A stretch of 13,518 nucleotides of DNA from CAZMRQ01 sp964568795 (GTDB lineage: Bacteria > Pseudomonadota > Gammaproteobacteria > Comchoanobacterales > Comchoanobacteraceae). The translations under genes and the position numbers were made by a program. The notes under the pieces were generated by a model. That model searched no databases. It was not told where the DNA came from and saw only the letters and a list, made by a program, of their open reading frames with translations. The first letter of the stretch is position 1. Each line of letters opens with the position of its first letter. Shown piece after piece: positions 1 to 7,039 of this stretch. Where the stretch lies: NCBI GenBank assembly GCA_964568795.1, contig CAZMRQ010000041.1:1-13518 (forward strand). The letters are read 5' to 3'.

Positions 1-184
1 GCTACGTGTGGAAGGGATAACTGCTGAAAGCATCTAAGCAGGAAGCCCACCTCAAGATAAGATCTCCCTTCTCGTTTAATCGAGACTAAAGATTCGTTGA
101 AGACTACGACGTTGATAGGCTGGGTGTGGAAGTGCAGTAATGTATGAAGCTAACCAGTACTAATTAATCGTGAGGCTTGACCAT
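1..184 (+). rRNA. 23S ribosomal RNA, 3' end (partial)
   Basis: This is the 3' tail of a bacterial large-subunit rRNA, cut by the left edge of the window. It contains the conserved end of domain VI: the GGAAGGGATAACTGCTGAAAG block, the AAGCAGGAAGCC block, GACTACGACGTTGATAGG and the terminal CGTGAGGCTTGACCAT, which lines up with the E. coli 3' end (TGAGGCTTAACCTT). The sequence style is gammaproteobacterial. The exact 3' end is set by analogy and may be off by a few bases. It is followed after about 45 bases by 5S rRNA, the standard 23S-5S order. Confidence 0.96.
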
Positions 185-229
185 ACTACCAATAACGGTA
201 GGAGAATTTAAACGACTATCTTCCCAGTT

Positions 230-348
230 TGTCTGGTGACAATAGCAAGTAGGTACCACCTGATTCCATCCCGAACTCAGAAGTGAAACTGCTTAGCGCC
301 GATGGTAGTGAGGCATATGCCTTGCGAGAGTAGGACATCACCAGGCAT
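230..348 (+). rRNA. 5S ribosomal RNA
   Basis: A complete 5S rRNA of about 119 bases. It begins TGTCTGGTGACAATAGC and ends ATCACCAGGCAT, so the two ends pair as helix I (CTGGTGA with TCACCAG). The conserved CCCGAACTCAGAAGTGAAA and TAGCGCCGATGGTAGTG blocks are present. It is the last gene of the rRNA operon here; no tRNA or second 5S follows. Ends are placed by alignment by eye with the E. coli 5S. Confidence 0.97.
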
Positions 349-356
349 TTTTTTTT
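336..356 (+). terminator. rRNA operon terminator (5S stem plus T run)
   Basis: The closing helix of 5S rRNA is followed directly by nine consecutive T residues (348-356). This gives a GC-containing stem plus U tract, as expected for rho-independent termination at the end of an rRNA operon. Confidence 0.75.
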
Positions 357-443
357 GTCTAAAATATTTGTTATTTATCCCATTCCCTCGAGATGCCTTT
401 TTGTTTACGTAGAGGATCTAAGGCACTCATCTCGTGATTGATT

Positions 444-577
444 CTACATGGGTGTTTTTTGTTGTTGAATATATCCTTTAACAACATTTAATGGAGCGCC
501 GCAGCCCTCACAGATATAAACTCATAACTATATTTAGCTTTTCCGTGGTTGTATGATCCATGCGCTAAATGGATCAT
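444..577 (-). pseudogene. Possible remnant of a zinc-ribbon protein (frameshifted)
   Basis: On the minus strand an ATG at 577 opens a frame reading MIHLAHGSYNHGKAKYSYEF. After a shift of one base in a T run near 518-520 the reading continues as YICEGCGAPLNVVKGYI and ends at a TAG at 446-444. CxxC followed by a G-A-P-L-x-V-x-K-G stretch resembles the first half of a zinc ribbon, as seen for example in CoiA-like competence proteins. The second CxxC half is missing. The match is short and could be chance, so the family name is only a suggestion. Confidence 0.2.
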
Positions 578-581
578 ATAA
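549..581. repeat. Strong hairpin / inverted repeat
   Basis: ATGATCCAT (553-561) and ATGGATCAT (569-577) are perfect inverted copies separated by seven bases (GCGCTAA). Flanking bases extend the stem to about 13 bp with one G-T pair. It is not followed by a T run on either strand, so it is not an obvious terminator. Its role is unknown. Confidence 0.6.
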
Positions 582-1025
582 TTATAAAAGTACTCAAGGC
601 ATGATTTTATACTGAAGACTCAGTGAATACTAAGCAATCAATTGCAACTTTTTTGCAGTCATACGCGTTTTGTACTGAATAAGGCTCTTGCCTTAAATCA
701 TCAATGACTAAAAAACAAGCACCCGATTTATTGTGCAAGTATTTTGCGCAGACTGTGATGAGAAAGCTGTGTAGCACACGACTCAATAAGTGTCTGATAT
801 TAGAAAGGCAGGCGTGATGAATGTGTGTTGTCCTTCCTTGTTTACACATAGCCACATTTTCTCAGAGTTAAAGCTGTATTTTGATTGGAATGGCCGCATG
901 CTTTTATTTTTCTAATACAGATTGTGTCTATGGTTTTAGAACGTTCATTCAGTATTTGATCGCCGTAGTTTTGGGTGGTAATAATAACATAGAGTAATAA
1001 ATATATAGAAAATAATAGAAAAACA

Positions 1026-1055
1026 TTGACAGATATTAATGGAAAAGTGTATATT
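1026..1055 (+). promoter_or_regulatory. Candidate sigma70 promoter for the 1039 gene
   Basis: TTGACA (1026-1031), an 18-base spacer and TATATT (1050-1055). The elements straddle the first ATG of the downstream frame (1039). If this promoter is used, translation must begin at one of the later in-frame ATGs (1069 or 1084). Confidence 0.4.
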
Positions 1056-2286
1056 AAATAAGCAATTAATGGTAAGCGACTTTATGGTTAAAAATACAAG
1101 ATGGCCTTTAACACACAATTTAGAGGAAGTATTCAGCAATATACAAGAGTTTATTCATCAAAAATATGAACACAACTACAGAGACTTTATTGACACTTCT
1201 TTGTTTCCGGATCATTGTCATTCTTTGACGCTTGAATTTGGTGATCTGGTAATAGATGATCAGCTCTGTGCGATGCTAACAAGATTGATGCCTGCTCTTA
1301 CTAATGTTAGGTTCAGCAGCTATGAAAAAATATACATTGCGGCTTTTATAGACAAGGTGTTGCGTCATCGTGAATGGGGAGAAGCTGACTCGGTAAGGAA
1401 GGAAATCCCTGCCTTCAAAGAAATTCCATCTATTGATAATGAAGACATCTTGAGTGTGCTTGCCCGTCTTGGTGCTCAAATGAACAAAACTGACATACCT
1501 CCATATTCGCAAAAGGAGCTTGGTGAGTTGATTACAATGATTAGAAGTTTATGTCCACAACCAGTTAGAAGTCCGTATAAGCACTTGGCAATACAATCTG
1601 GTTCGATCGATCTTATGAAAACAGTCATATCTGCTGAACTTTTTTATCATAAAGAATATGAATATGTTCCAGGTAAAGAAAAGATGAATGCATTAGGCTA
1701 TATCATATACTTATATATGGATCAGGGCTCTGATGGTTTTGTGATGGAAGATCATTTTCGTCATTTATTGGGCGATAGAGAAAATGTCCAGATGAAAATC
1801 AATCATCCAGTTAATCAGTACCATAGCGCATTAGTCTATGCCATGATTGGTTGTGACTCAGGTTCAGTAGCCAAGAGAGAGTCAGCTGTGAGATTCTTAT
1901 TAAAATATTCTCAAAAGATGTTATCTGTTCCCACAAAAGACATAGAAATGAAGGAATATCTTTGCCTAAACAAAGATGTTGCAGATGAACTTAATCGATG
2001 CTTGCAAGGTAAAGCCCTTGGTTATCAACAGATCCTAGTCTTAAGAAAGTTCAACATATTAGATAAAATAACTTATAAGAATTGTAGTGGTATAGGTAGG
2101 CTATTGTATCTTTTCTACAAGGCCATTGATTACTTTTATAATAAAGCCACTTTCTTCATGAGAAGTGATCCTGATTATAATAAACATACGTCAGGCAGGT
2201 CCTCAGCAAATATGAGTCCACCAGTGTCCCCTGTGAGACCGACTCCGGGGTGTGAGCAAGAACCCCTCACATCTAGAAAGCCTTAG
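1039..2286 (+). CDS. Ankyrin-like protein of unknown function, possible effector
   Basis: A 415-residue soluble protein of no named family that I recognise. Degenerate ankyrin-like helical pairs can be seen around residues 168-186 (SPYKHLAIQSGSIDLMKTV) and 251-281 (HSALVYAMIG, then VRFLLKY). Residues 328-366 form a box (LRK, then YKNCSGIGRLLYL) that recurs in the convergent neighbour at 2423-3376. The two also share an LGY motif and a PVN-(4)-SAL-x-Y motif in the same order, so they are very likely paralogues. The last 25 or so residues are rich in Pro and Ser (PPVSPVRPTPG), a probably disordered tail. No signal peptide or membrane segment is visible. The start is uncertain: none of the ATGs at 1039, 1069 or 1084 has a clear ribosome binding site, and a promoter-like sequence overlaps the first one. 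A role as a secreted effector in a host cell is inferred only from the ankyrin-like style. Confidence 0.75.
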   Translation: MEKCILNKQLMVSDFMVKNTRWPLTHNLEEVFSNIQEFIHQKYEHNYRDFIDTSLFPDHCHSLTLEFGDLVIDDQLCAMLTRLMPALTNVRFSSYEKIYIAAFIDKVLRHREWGEADSVRKEIPAFKEIPSIDNEDILSVLARLGAQMNKTDIPPYSQKELGELITMIRSLCPQPVRSPYKHLAIQSGSIDLMKTVISAELFYHKEYEYVPGKEKMNALGYIIYLYMDQGSDGFVMEDHFRHLLGDRENVQMKINHPVNQYHSALVYAMIGCDSGSVAKRESAVRFLLKYSQKMLSVPTKDIEMKEYLCLNKDVADELNRCLQGKALGYQQILVLRKFNILDKITYKNCSGIGRLLYLFYKAIDYFYNKATFFMRSDPDYNKHTSGRSSANMSPPVSPVRPTPGCEQEPLTSRKP

Positions 2287-2422
2287 TGAGTGACTATCTG
2301 TACTCATAGGAATGTTAGTTTATCTGATTATTGATTCATAGATTCACATAGCTGTGTTGTCTATTTCTATGGCATCACCCAGGGCTGTTAGCGTTGGTTT
2401 CTTCTAGGTATATGGGCAAAAC

Positions 2423-3376
2423 TCATCGTTGAGGATTGGGTGTCGTCCCTTTCCTTGGCTGATTGGCGCCCAGCTGCTGTTCAGTAGCTGCTTGAGGTCT
2501 CTTAAGATCAGTGGCTTTTAATGTCTTTGTTGTTTGAGCATCTACTTCAAGCTGCTTTGGAGGCTTGACGCTTGGTTTTTTACGAATTAAGTCACCGAAT
2601 CCAAAGCGTAATATATATAGTATTCCAGTGACTGAACAGTCTCTCCACTTGAGATCACGAAGATTGCCATTTTTTCTCAAAAACTTTACTTGATTACGGC
2701 CAGCTCTTATTTTAGCGCCGTTCGCTTTCGATGACGCCATCTTTGCCTCTCTTTCGTCACTTTGAAGCAACCTAAATTGCAAATAAAACAGTGCTGAGTC
2801 GCCTTCTTCATTCACAGGCTTGTTTGGATTTATACCATACTCCATTAATCTAGCTACCATGTCGTTGCTGCATTTCGCTATGGCATAACCCAAGCATGAC
2901 CACTTAGTACCTAAACTCTCATCCTGTATTGAGTCAAGGGATGTAAGCAGACTAAGATTGATGTGATGTCTGTTCTTTTTGAATGAATCAGTAAGGCCAT
3001 TGATATCTTCTTTGACTGCTAGAGCGACAGGCGTTAACCCATTATGGTTTTTTATATTGAGGAGATCAGGAACTACCTGTAAAATAGCGGATATAGCATT
3101 TTGTAATATAGAAGTATTAGCTGGGCTTTCTAAATATCTCTTTTGTTTTGCGCATTCGATTGCCGCATGTAGAGAGTTATTTTTTGAATTAGTCTTAGAT
3201 ATAAAAATATTTGTATCGAGCTTCCACTTTTGAGCTGGGATGTCTTCTAATAATTTTTTCAGTATTTTCCATTTTTGAGGATCAGGGGAGCTATCCCTGT
3301 CGATCTTATTAACGAAATCCGTAATAGCCTCTATATATCGATCTTGGGGCATACGCTCGAAATTAAGTTCGCTCAT
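2423..3376 (-). CDS. Ankyrin-repeat-like protein of unknown function, possible effector
   Basis: A 317-residue protein. The start is chosen at the ATG at 3376 because GGGAGAAA lies about six bases upstream; the open frame runs back to 3421, but a TATAAT (3402-3407) lies inside that extension. Ankyrin-like units: NSLHAAIECA (about residue 67), NHNGLTPVALAVKE (110) and WSCLGYAIAKCSNDMVARL (159), the last followed by a YGINPNK loop typical of ankyrin units. Residues about 216-245 carry LRK, then WRDCSVTGILYI, matching the same box in the convergent 1039 gene. The C-terminal 50 residues are rich in Lys, Pro, Gln and Thr and look disordered. No transmembrane segment is seen. Tail-to-tail position with its apparent paralogue, 136 bases apart, suggests duplication with inversion. 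Ankyrin proteins usually bind other proteins; the partner and cell compartment cannot be read from sequence. Confidence 0.8.
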   Translation of the reverse strand: MSELNFERMPQDRYIEAITDFVNKIDRDSSPDPQKWKILKKLLEDIPAQKWKLDTNIFISKTNSKNNSLHAAIECAKQKRYLESPANTSILQNAISAILQVVPDLLNIKNHNGLTPVALAVKEDINGLTDSFKKNRHHINLSLLTSLDSIQDESLGTKWSCLGYAIAKCSNDMVARLMEYGINPNKPVNEEGDSALFYLQFRLLQSDEREAKMASSKANGAKIRAGRNQVKFLRKNGNLRDLKWRDCSVTGILYILRFGFGDLIRKKPSVKPPKQLEVDAQTTKTLKATDLKRPQAATEQQLGANQPRKGTTPNPQR

Positions 3377-3740
3377 GCAGCTTTCTCCCAATTCATAGTT
3401 CATTATAACACTAAATATCAATAAACTAAATGATTTACATAGTATTTAATGACTTTTATAGTTATATCAATTAAGTCTTTGGATAGGGCGTAGCGTAAGT
3501 TAGACTGGTTATGTTGTCGAATCATTGTTGCACTGCTAAGAGATCATTTTGTCTAGTTGTATTTCGATTGTCTGTATGGATAGGGCTGTATTCAAAGCAA
3601 TAAAACTAAATGCCATTCAATTTCAGTGAAAAGGATTTTGTGTGTATGCCTCTTTATGTGTTCATACAATCAACGTTAGACAACAGGGCAGGGTAAATGA
3701 GACACAAATCATAGAGAGAAAGGTCATCCATATAACGTAT

Positions 3741-3754
3741 GAGATTATAATCTC
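3741..3754. promoter_or_regulatory. 14-bp perfect palindrome, candidate operator
   Basis: GAGATTATAATCTC is fully self-complementary and lies about 65 bases upstream of the -10 box of the hydrolase gene. A perfect dyad of this size in an AT-rich leader is a plausible binding site for a dimeric regulator. No regulator can be named. Confidence 0.3.
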
Positions 3755-3816
3755 CCAGAGCTTTTATGCCTGGGACGGGTCTGTGAGCCTGTATTGATGC
3801 CTTTGATGGCTTTTTG

Positions 3817-3825
3817 TGATATAAT
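3817..3825 (+). promoter_or_regulatory. Extended -10 promoter of the hydrolase gene
   Basis: TGA followed by TATAAT (3820-3825) is an extended -10 element (TGnTATAAT), with its last base 28 bases before the ATG at 3854. No good -35 box sits at the right distance, which is common for extended -10 promoters. Confidence 0.5.
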
Positions 3826-3853
3826 AAGTGTATGACAACGTTTAGCGAACAAT

Positions 3854-4816
3854 ATGAAGAAATACAATAATAGAAAATACCTTGTTTACTTTTTAAGAGC
3901 GCTTTTGTTTCCTCTCTTTATCGTGCAAGTTGTGGCGGCGTTTTTGCTTAGTTTGTTAATTTTGCCTTCAAAATTCTTATATAAAAAGAAGGATCCTACA
4001 GGTGACCTGAATTATTACGTTTATAAGAGCAAAACCCAGGCACCATCGAAACTTGTATTTATGATGTATGGCAATGCAGACTGTGTCGAGAATTACCATG
4101 ATGGCAGTTATTCCCCTGGTCAGTGCAGGCCTGAGACGATGCTTAGTAACTATCAAACAAAGCTCGGTGGGGAGTATGCAGTTATTGGTTTTGATCCGCC
4201 AGGAGTGAATAACGATGAGTTTGTTTGGAATGAGTCACAAATTATTGAACGCTGCACTGAATTTGTGGAGAAGAAGATGGATGAGTATAATGTTGATGCT
4301 AGTAATGTGGTGTGTGTAGGTCATAGTATTGGTGGTGCGTTTATGACTCAGGTCGCTGCTAACTTACACCGCCAAGATAAAAAAGTGTACTGTGTCGCTG
4401 ATCGTTCTTTCTCAAATTTAACGGATGTTGTTTGCAGCATGTTTCACTTAGATATTTTTGGCATGGCTTCTAAATTTATAGTCTCGGTCATCCTCTGGCC
4501 TACTTTCGGATTATTAGACTCAGCCAGTGCTGCTAAAGATATAAAAGCAGGCTATCTCAGATCAATCAATGTGAGCGAAGATGATATTATCAAGGCCCCT
4601 GCCAGTCTTTTTCGGAGTCTCAAGGATACAGACCATGCGTCACTCAGTGAATTAAGGGATATTGTCGAATTTGATCGCCGGATAAAGACTTCCACTGATC
4701 CTGGGCATGCGCATTGTGTGGGACTATTTGAAAAAGTGAAAAAAAGTGTGGCGTCTTTTCACCCTGAGTCTAGGGCTGATGAAGGAGGCGGGCCAAGTCA
4801 TCAGGATAGGGCTTAG
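3854..4816 (+). CDS. Membrane-anchored alpha/beta hydrolase, possible effector
   Basis: A 320-residue protein with a positively charged N-terminus (MKKYNNRKY) and one long hydrophobic segment at about residues 11-37, likely an uncleaved membrane anchor. The rest fits an alpha/beta-hydrolase fold: strand LVFMMYGNAD (67-76) in the oxyanion region, FDPPGVN (113-119), the nucleophile elbow VCVGHSIGG with Ser158, the stretch VADRSFSNL (181-189), and a C-terminal PGHAHC with His285 as the likely catalytic histidine. Asp243/Asp244 are candidates for the acid. Substrate is unknown; a lipase, esterase or thioesterase role is possible. The tail after about residue 300 is polar. It has its own promoter, and its stop overlaps the stop of the convergent symporter gene by four bases. 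No strong ribosome binding site is seen. Hydrolases of this style occur among secreted effectors of Legionella-like bacteria, but secretion is not shown here. Confidence 0.8.
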   Translation: MKKYNNRKYLVYFLRALLFPLFIVQVVAAFLLSLLILPSKFLYKKKDPTGDLNYYVYKSKTQAPSKLVFMMYGNADCVENYHDGSYSPGQCRPETMLSNYQTKLGGEYAVIGFDPPGVNNDEFVWNESQIIERCTEFVEKKMDEYNVDASNVVCVGHSIGGAFMTQVAANLHRQDKKVYCVADRSFSNLTDVVCSMFHLDIFGMASKFIVSVILWPTFGLLDSASAAKDIKAGYLRSINVSEDDIIKAPASLFRSLKDTDHASLSELRDIVEFDRRIKTSTDPGHAHCVGLFEKVKKSVASFHPESRADEGGGPSHQDRA

Positions 4817-6276
4817 CTACGTGTTTTATTGTAGTTTAACAGATCTTTCTTAATCGACGGTGCTAAGAGAATAAGGCCGATGAGATTGGGGATTGTGATG
4901 AGAAATATGATGCTGTCTGAGAAGTGAATCACTTCTTCTAGATTGAGTGTGGCGCCAATCATGATGCATAAGCAAAATAAGAGTTTATAGATGGTTTTAG
5001 TGTAGGCTGATGAGCCAAATAAATACATCCAGCCTTTTAGGCCGTAATAAGACCAAGCAATTTGAGTGGAGACAGCAAATAAGATGGTCGCAAATGATAT
5101 AATGAAGGGAAGGGCGGAAAGCCTTGTTGCAAAGGCTGCAGAGGTGATAGAGATCCCCGAAAGACCATCAGCAAAAGAGGGCTGTGCGATTGCCGTTGTG
5201 CCTATGACTAAAGCGGTTATGGCACATATAACCATGGTGTCAATGAATGGCTCAAGCAAGGATACATAGCCTTCTGTAATGGGGGTGTTCGTTTGAACAG
5301 CTGAGTGAGCTATGGATGCTGTTCCAACTCCTGCTTCGTTAGAAAATATCCCACGCTGAAATCCAATAATCATTACTCCAGTAAAACCACCTGCTGCGCT
5401 TTTCCCCTGAAAAGCTTCACTCAGGATTGTTAGGAGTGTTTCTCCTATGTATGCATGGTTCATTGCAATAACAACTAAGCCAAAAAAGAGGTAGAGAAAG
5501 GCCATAAAAGGAACAAGGACTTGTGTCACACGGGCAATTGATTTAATGCCTCCAATAATGACAGCAAATACGATTAAGGCAAGCACAAGGCCAAACAACC
5601 AGTCATATTGCGTGATTGAGCCGCCAGTGACATGATTGAGCTGAGTGAATGCTTGGTGGGATTGAAACATGTTTCCTGCTCCCAGTGCGCCTATTCCTAT
5701 ACCAGCAGCATAGAAAATACCTAGGAATTGGCCAAGACGATCTAGCCCCATAGTTTTTAGGCCGTGATGCAAGTAATACATTGGCCCACCAGATACACCT
5801 CCATTTTTGTGGGTTTTTCTGTATTTGACCCCAAGTGTGCATTCGACAAACTTTGTGCTCATCCCCAAGAATCCAGCAATGAATAGCCAGAAGGTAGCAC
5901 CAATCCCTCCCATGGATATGGCAATAGCCACACCGCCAATGTTCCCAATTCCAACAGTTCCTGATATGGCTGTCGAAAGTGCTTGAAAATGGTTGATCTG
6001 TCCAGAGCTGTTGGGCTCGGGGAAATCACCTTTTGTTAGCTGTAGCGCATGAACAAAGCCACGTACATTGATAAAGCCCAGATAAAGGGTTAAGACAAGA
6101 CTTGTGAGTATGAGTAGGAGCACGACAAGAGGAGCGTCGGCAAAGCCAAGGTTGATTTTAAAGAAGACGATGCTATTAATAGCGCTAGTCAATGACGTGA
6201 CTATATTAGGGGTGCTCGCATAACACAGTTGGGGCAATGATAGCAACACAATGGTAGGGAGAGCCCGAATCAGCAT
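4813..6276 (-). CDS. Amino acid carrier protein, AGCS (alanine/glycine:Na+ symporter) family
   Basis: A 487-residue inner-membrane symporter that takes up alanine or glycine together with Na+. Family marks in order: the first long helix region followed by FINVRGF, the conserved AISGTVGIGNIGGVA block near residue 105 that lines the transport path, GPMYYL, GAGNMFQ, then GFQRGIFSNEAGVGTASIAHS in the second half, which is the most typical AGCS signature, and late WSYYGLKGW. Length is normal for the family. The start at 6276 is chosen because AAGGA lies six bases upstream; the frame stays open to 6333 but the promoter at 6306-6333 lies inside that extension. The N-terminal hydrophobic stretch ending in CYAST could act as a signal-like first segment. 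It is divergent from crcB. Exact substrate cannot be decided from sequence. Confidence 0.93.
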   Translation of the reverse strand: MLIRALPTIVLLSLPQLCYASTPNIVTSLTSAINSIVFFKINLGFADAPLVVLLLILTSLVLTLYLGFINVRGFVHALQLTKGDFPEPNSSGQINHFQALSTAISGTVGIGNIGGVAIAISMGGIGATFWLFIAGFLGMSTKFVECTLGVKYRKTHKNGGVSGGPMYYLHHGLKTMGLDRLGQFLGIFYAAGIGIGALGAGNMFQSHQAFTQLNHVTGGSITQYDWLFGLVLALIVFAVIIGGIKSIARVTQVLVPFMAFLYLFFGLVVIAMNHAYIGETLLTILSEAFQGKSAAGGFTGVMIIGFQRGIFSNEAGVGTASIAHSAVQTNTPITEGYVSLLEPFIDTMVICAITALVIGTTAIAQPSFADGLSGISITSAAFATRLSALPFIISFATILFAVSTQIAWSYYGLKGWMYLFGSSAYTKTIYKLLFCLCIMIGATLNLEEVIHFSDSIIFLITIPNLIGLILLAPSIKKDLLNYNKTRS

Positions 6277-6305
6277 ACTACTTCCTTGTTGGTCGCTTGC
6301 TTGCA

Positions 6306-6333
6306 AGTATACGTTGGTGGGACGTATTGTCAA
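6306..6333 (-). promoter_or_regulatory. Sigma70 promoter of the symporter gene
   Basis: On the minus strand TTGACA (6333-6328), a 16-base spacer and TATACT (6311-6306), about 30 bases before the ATG at 6276. The -35 box is a perfect consensus match. Confidence 0.7.
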
Positions 6334-6345
6334 TCACTGTGATTG
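6331..6345. promoter_or_regulatory. 15-nt dyad between divergent promoters, candidate operator
   Basis: CAATCAC-T-GTGATTG is a perfect inverted repeat with 7-bp arms. It overlaps three bases of the -35 box of the symporter promoter and three bases of the -35 box of the crcB promoter, so one bound dimer could affect both. No regulator gene is adjacent. Confidence 0.4.
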
Positions 6346-6371
6346 TGCTCATCTTATGGGTTTGTTATACT
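6343..6371 (+). promoter_or_regulatory. Promoter of crcB
   Basis: TTGTGC (6343-6348), a 17-base spacer and TATACT (6366-6371), 27 bases before the ATG at 6399. The spacer ends in TTTGT, so TG is one base off the ideal extended -10 position. No fluoride riboswitch (crcB motif) can be recognised in the short leader. Confidence 0.6.
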
Positions 6372-6398
6372 GATACGGGTTGTGACAAGGAGTGAGTG

Positions 6399-6776
6399 AT
6401 GAATCCTATTATGTATGTTGTTTGTGGGGGAGCATTGGGTGCTTTGTCAAGATATATGATAGCCTTGGGTGTGGCTGCACTTGTGCCGAAACCATGGCTT
6501 CCGTGGGGCACTATTATTGCGAATTTAACGGGTTGTTTTTTAATTGGAGCATTGTCTCAGACAGTCCTTCACAGTCAGTCACATGATCTGATTAAGTATA
6601 TGCTTATTGTCGGATTTTGCGGAGCTTTGACGACATTTTCATCTTTTGGCCTTGAAGCTTTTAATATGATGGAGAGTCATCAGCATTGGCGTGCTTTAAC
6701 AGATGTGTTGTTGCAAATGGTCTTTGGCTATATAGCAGTATTTGCTGGCGTGATGTTATTTCGGGCTAACAGCTAA
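6399..6776 (+). CDS. crcB: Fluoride ion channel CrcB (Fluc family)
   Basis: A 125-residue membrane protein that exports toxic fluoride as a dual-topology dimer in the inner membrane. Family motifs are all present: GGALGALSRY at the N-terminus, GTIIANLTGCFLIG near residue 35 with the conserved Asn, and GFCGALTTFSSFGLEAF near residue 72, the Phe-containing stretch that lines the pore. Four hydrophobic segments fit the known topology, and the length is normal. The start is set at ATG 6399 because AAGGAG lies six bases upstream; a GTG one codon earlier (6396) is less likely. It is a single-gene unit with its own promoter, divergent from the symporter. Confidence 0.95.
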   Translation: MNPIMYVVCGGALGALSRYMIALGVAALVPKPWLPWGTIIANLTGCFLIGALSQTVLHSQSHDLIKYMLIVGFCGALTTFSSFGLEAFNMMESHQHWRALTDVLLQMVFGYIAVFAGVMLFRANS

Positions 6777-6802
6777 TAAAAAGGGCGCTTGTGGGCGCCC
6801 TT
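6775..6802 (-). terminator. Rho-independent terminator
   Basis: AAGGGCGC (6781-6788) and GCGCCCTT (6795-6802) form an 8-bp GC-rich stem with a six-base loop. Read on the minus strand the stem is followed by a T-rich run (TTTATT after the stem's own TT), so it ends the small minus-strand gene at 6827. It may also stop crcB transcripts from the other side, where no T run follows. Confidence 0.8.
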
Positions 6803-6826
6803 GTTCATAGATTGAAATTAGGTTGT

Positions 6827-7009
6827 TTACCCTTTTTTATCTCCTATGAGTTTGACAGCTAATAGACCAGCTATGACTGCAATAATAACACCTATGTCAA
6901 CATCGCCGCCGCCCATGAGGACTTTGACAATAAGTATATGGCCTAAAGCAATGGCTGCTAGAACATAGAGTAGTTCACCTAGTAGTTTTACAAGATCGTG
7001 TAGTTTCAT
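6827..7009 (-). CDS. Small hydrophobic membrane protein, copy 1 of a tandem pair
   Basis: A 60-residue protein of no family that I can name. It begins MKLHDLVKLLGELLYVLA and has two hydrophobic stretches (about residues 14-32 and 38-54) joined by a glycine-rich turn MGGGDVDIG, ending in the charged tail GDKKG. The picture is a two-helix inner-membrane protein. The start at 7009 is supported by GGGGGA five to six bases upstream (AAAGGGGGAATCC-ATG). The open frame runs to 7087, but a clear promoter lies inside that extension. Its first 37 residues match the protein at 7361-7567 at all but two positions. It has its own promoter and terminator. Function is unknown; a small membrane stress protein, holin-like protein or type I toxin are all possible, none shown. 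Confidence 0.8.
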   Translation of the reverse strand: MKLHDLVKLLGELLYVLAAIALGHILIVKVLMGGGDVDIGVIIAVIAGLLAVKLIGDKKG

Positions 7010-7039
7010 GGATTCCCCCTTTTTTATTGTTATACACTT

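Larger units (their letters stand above)
357..1038. other. Gene-poor stretch after the rRNA operon
   Basis: About 680 bases without a convincing gene. An 82-codon GTG-start frame on the minus strand (607-855) has no ribosome binding site and no recognisable family. The stretch holds a bulged inverted repeat (CGAGATG at 389-395 with CATCTCG at 428-434), a strong hairpin at 549-581 and a possible zinc-ribbon gene remnant at 444-577, listed separately. It reads like a zone of decayed sequence. Confidence 0.5.
3377..3853. other. Gene-free stretch between ankyrin-like and hydrolase genes
   Basis: About 475 bases with no open frame of note on either strand. It holds the leader and -10 region of the minus-strand ankyrin-like gene at its left end, a 14-bp perfect palindrome at 3741-3754, a short inverted repeat CCCAG/CTGGG just after it (3754-3774), and the promoter of the hydrolase at its right end. 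The middle (about 3450-3700) shows nothing I can assign. Confidence 0.5.

Noticed and set aside
607..855. 82-codon minus-strand frame ending in LVIDDLRQEPYS-like sequence, considered as an IS4-type transposase remnant
   Set aside because: It uses GTG as start without a ribosome binding site, and the likeness to the DDxxxEKPY motif of some transposases needs a gap and covers only about ten residues.
3838..3871. Short upstream frame MTTFSEQYEEIQ overlapping the hydrolase start, considered as a leader peptide
   Set aside because: It is only 12 codons, has no ribosome binding site and no special codon run; it is most likely chance.
6334..6398. Fluoride riboswitch upstream of crcB
   Set aside because: The leader after the promoter is only about 20 bases, too short for the crcB RNA motif, and its conserved bases are not present.
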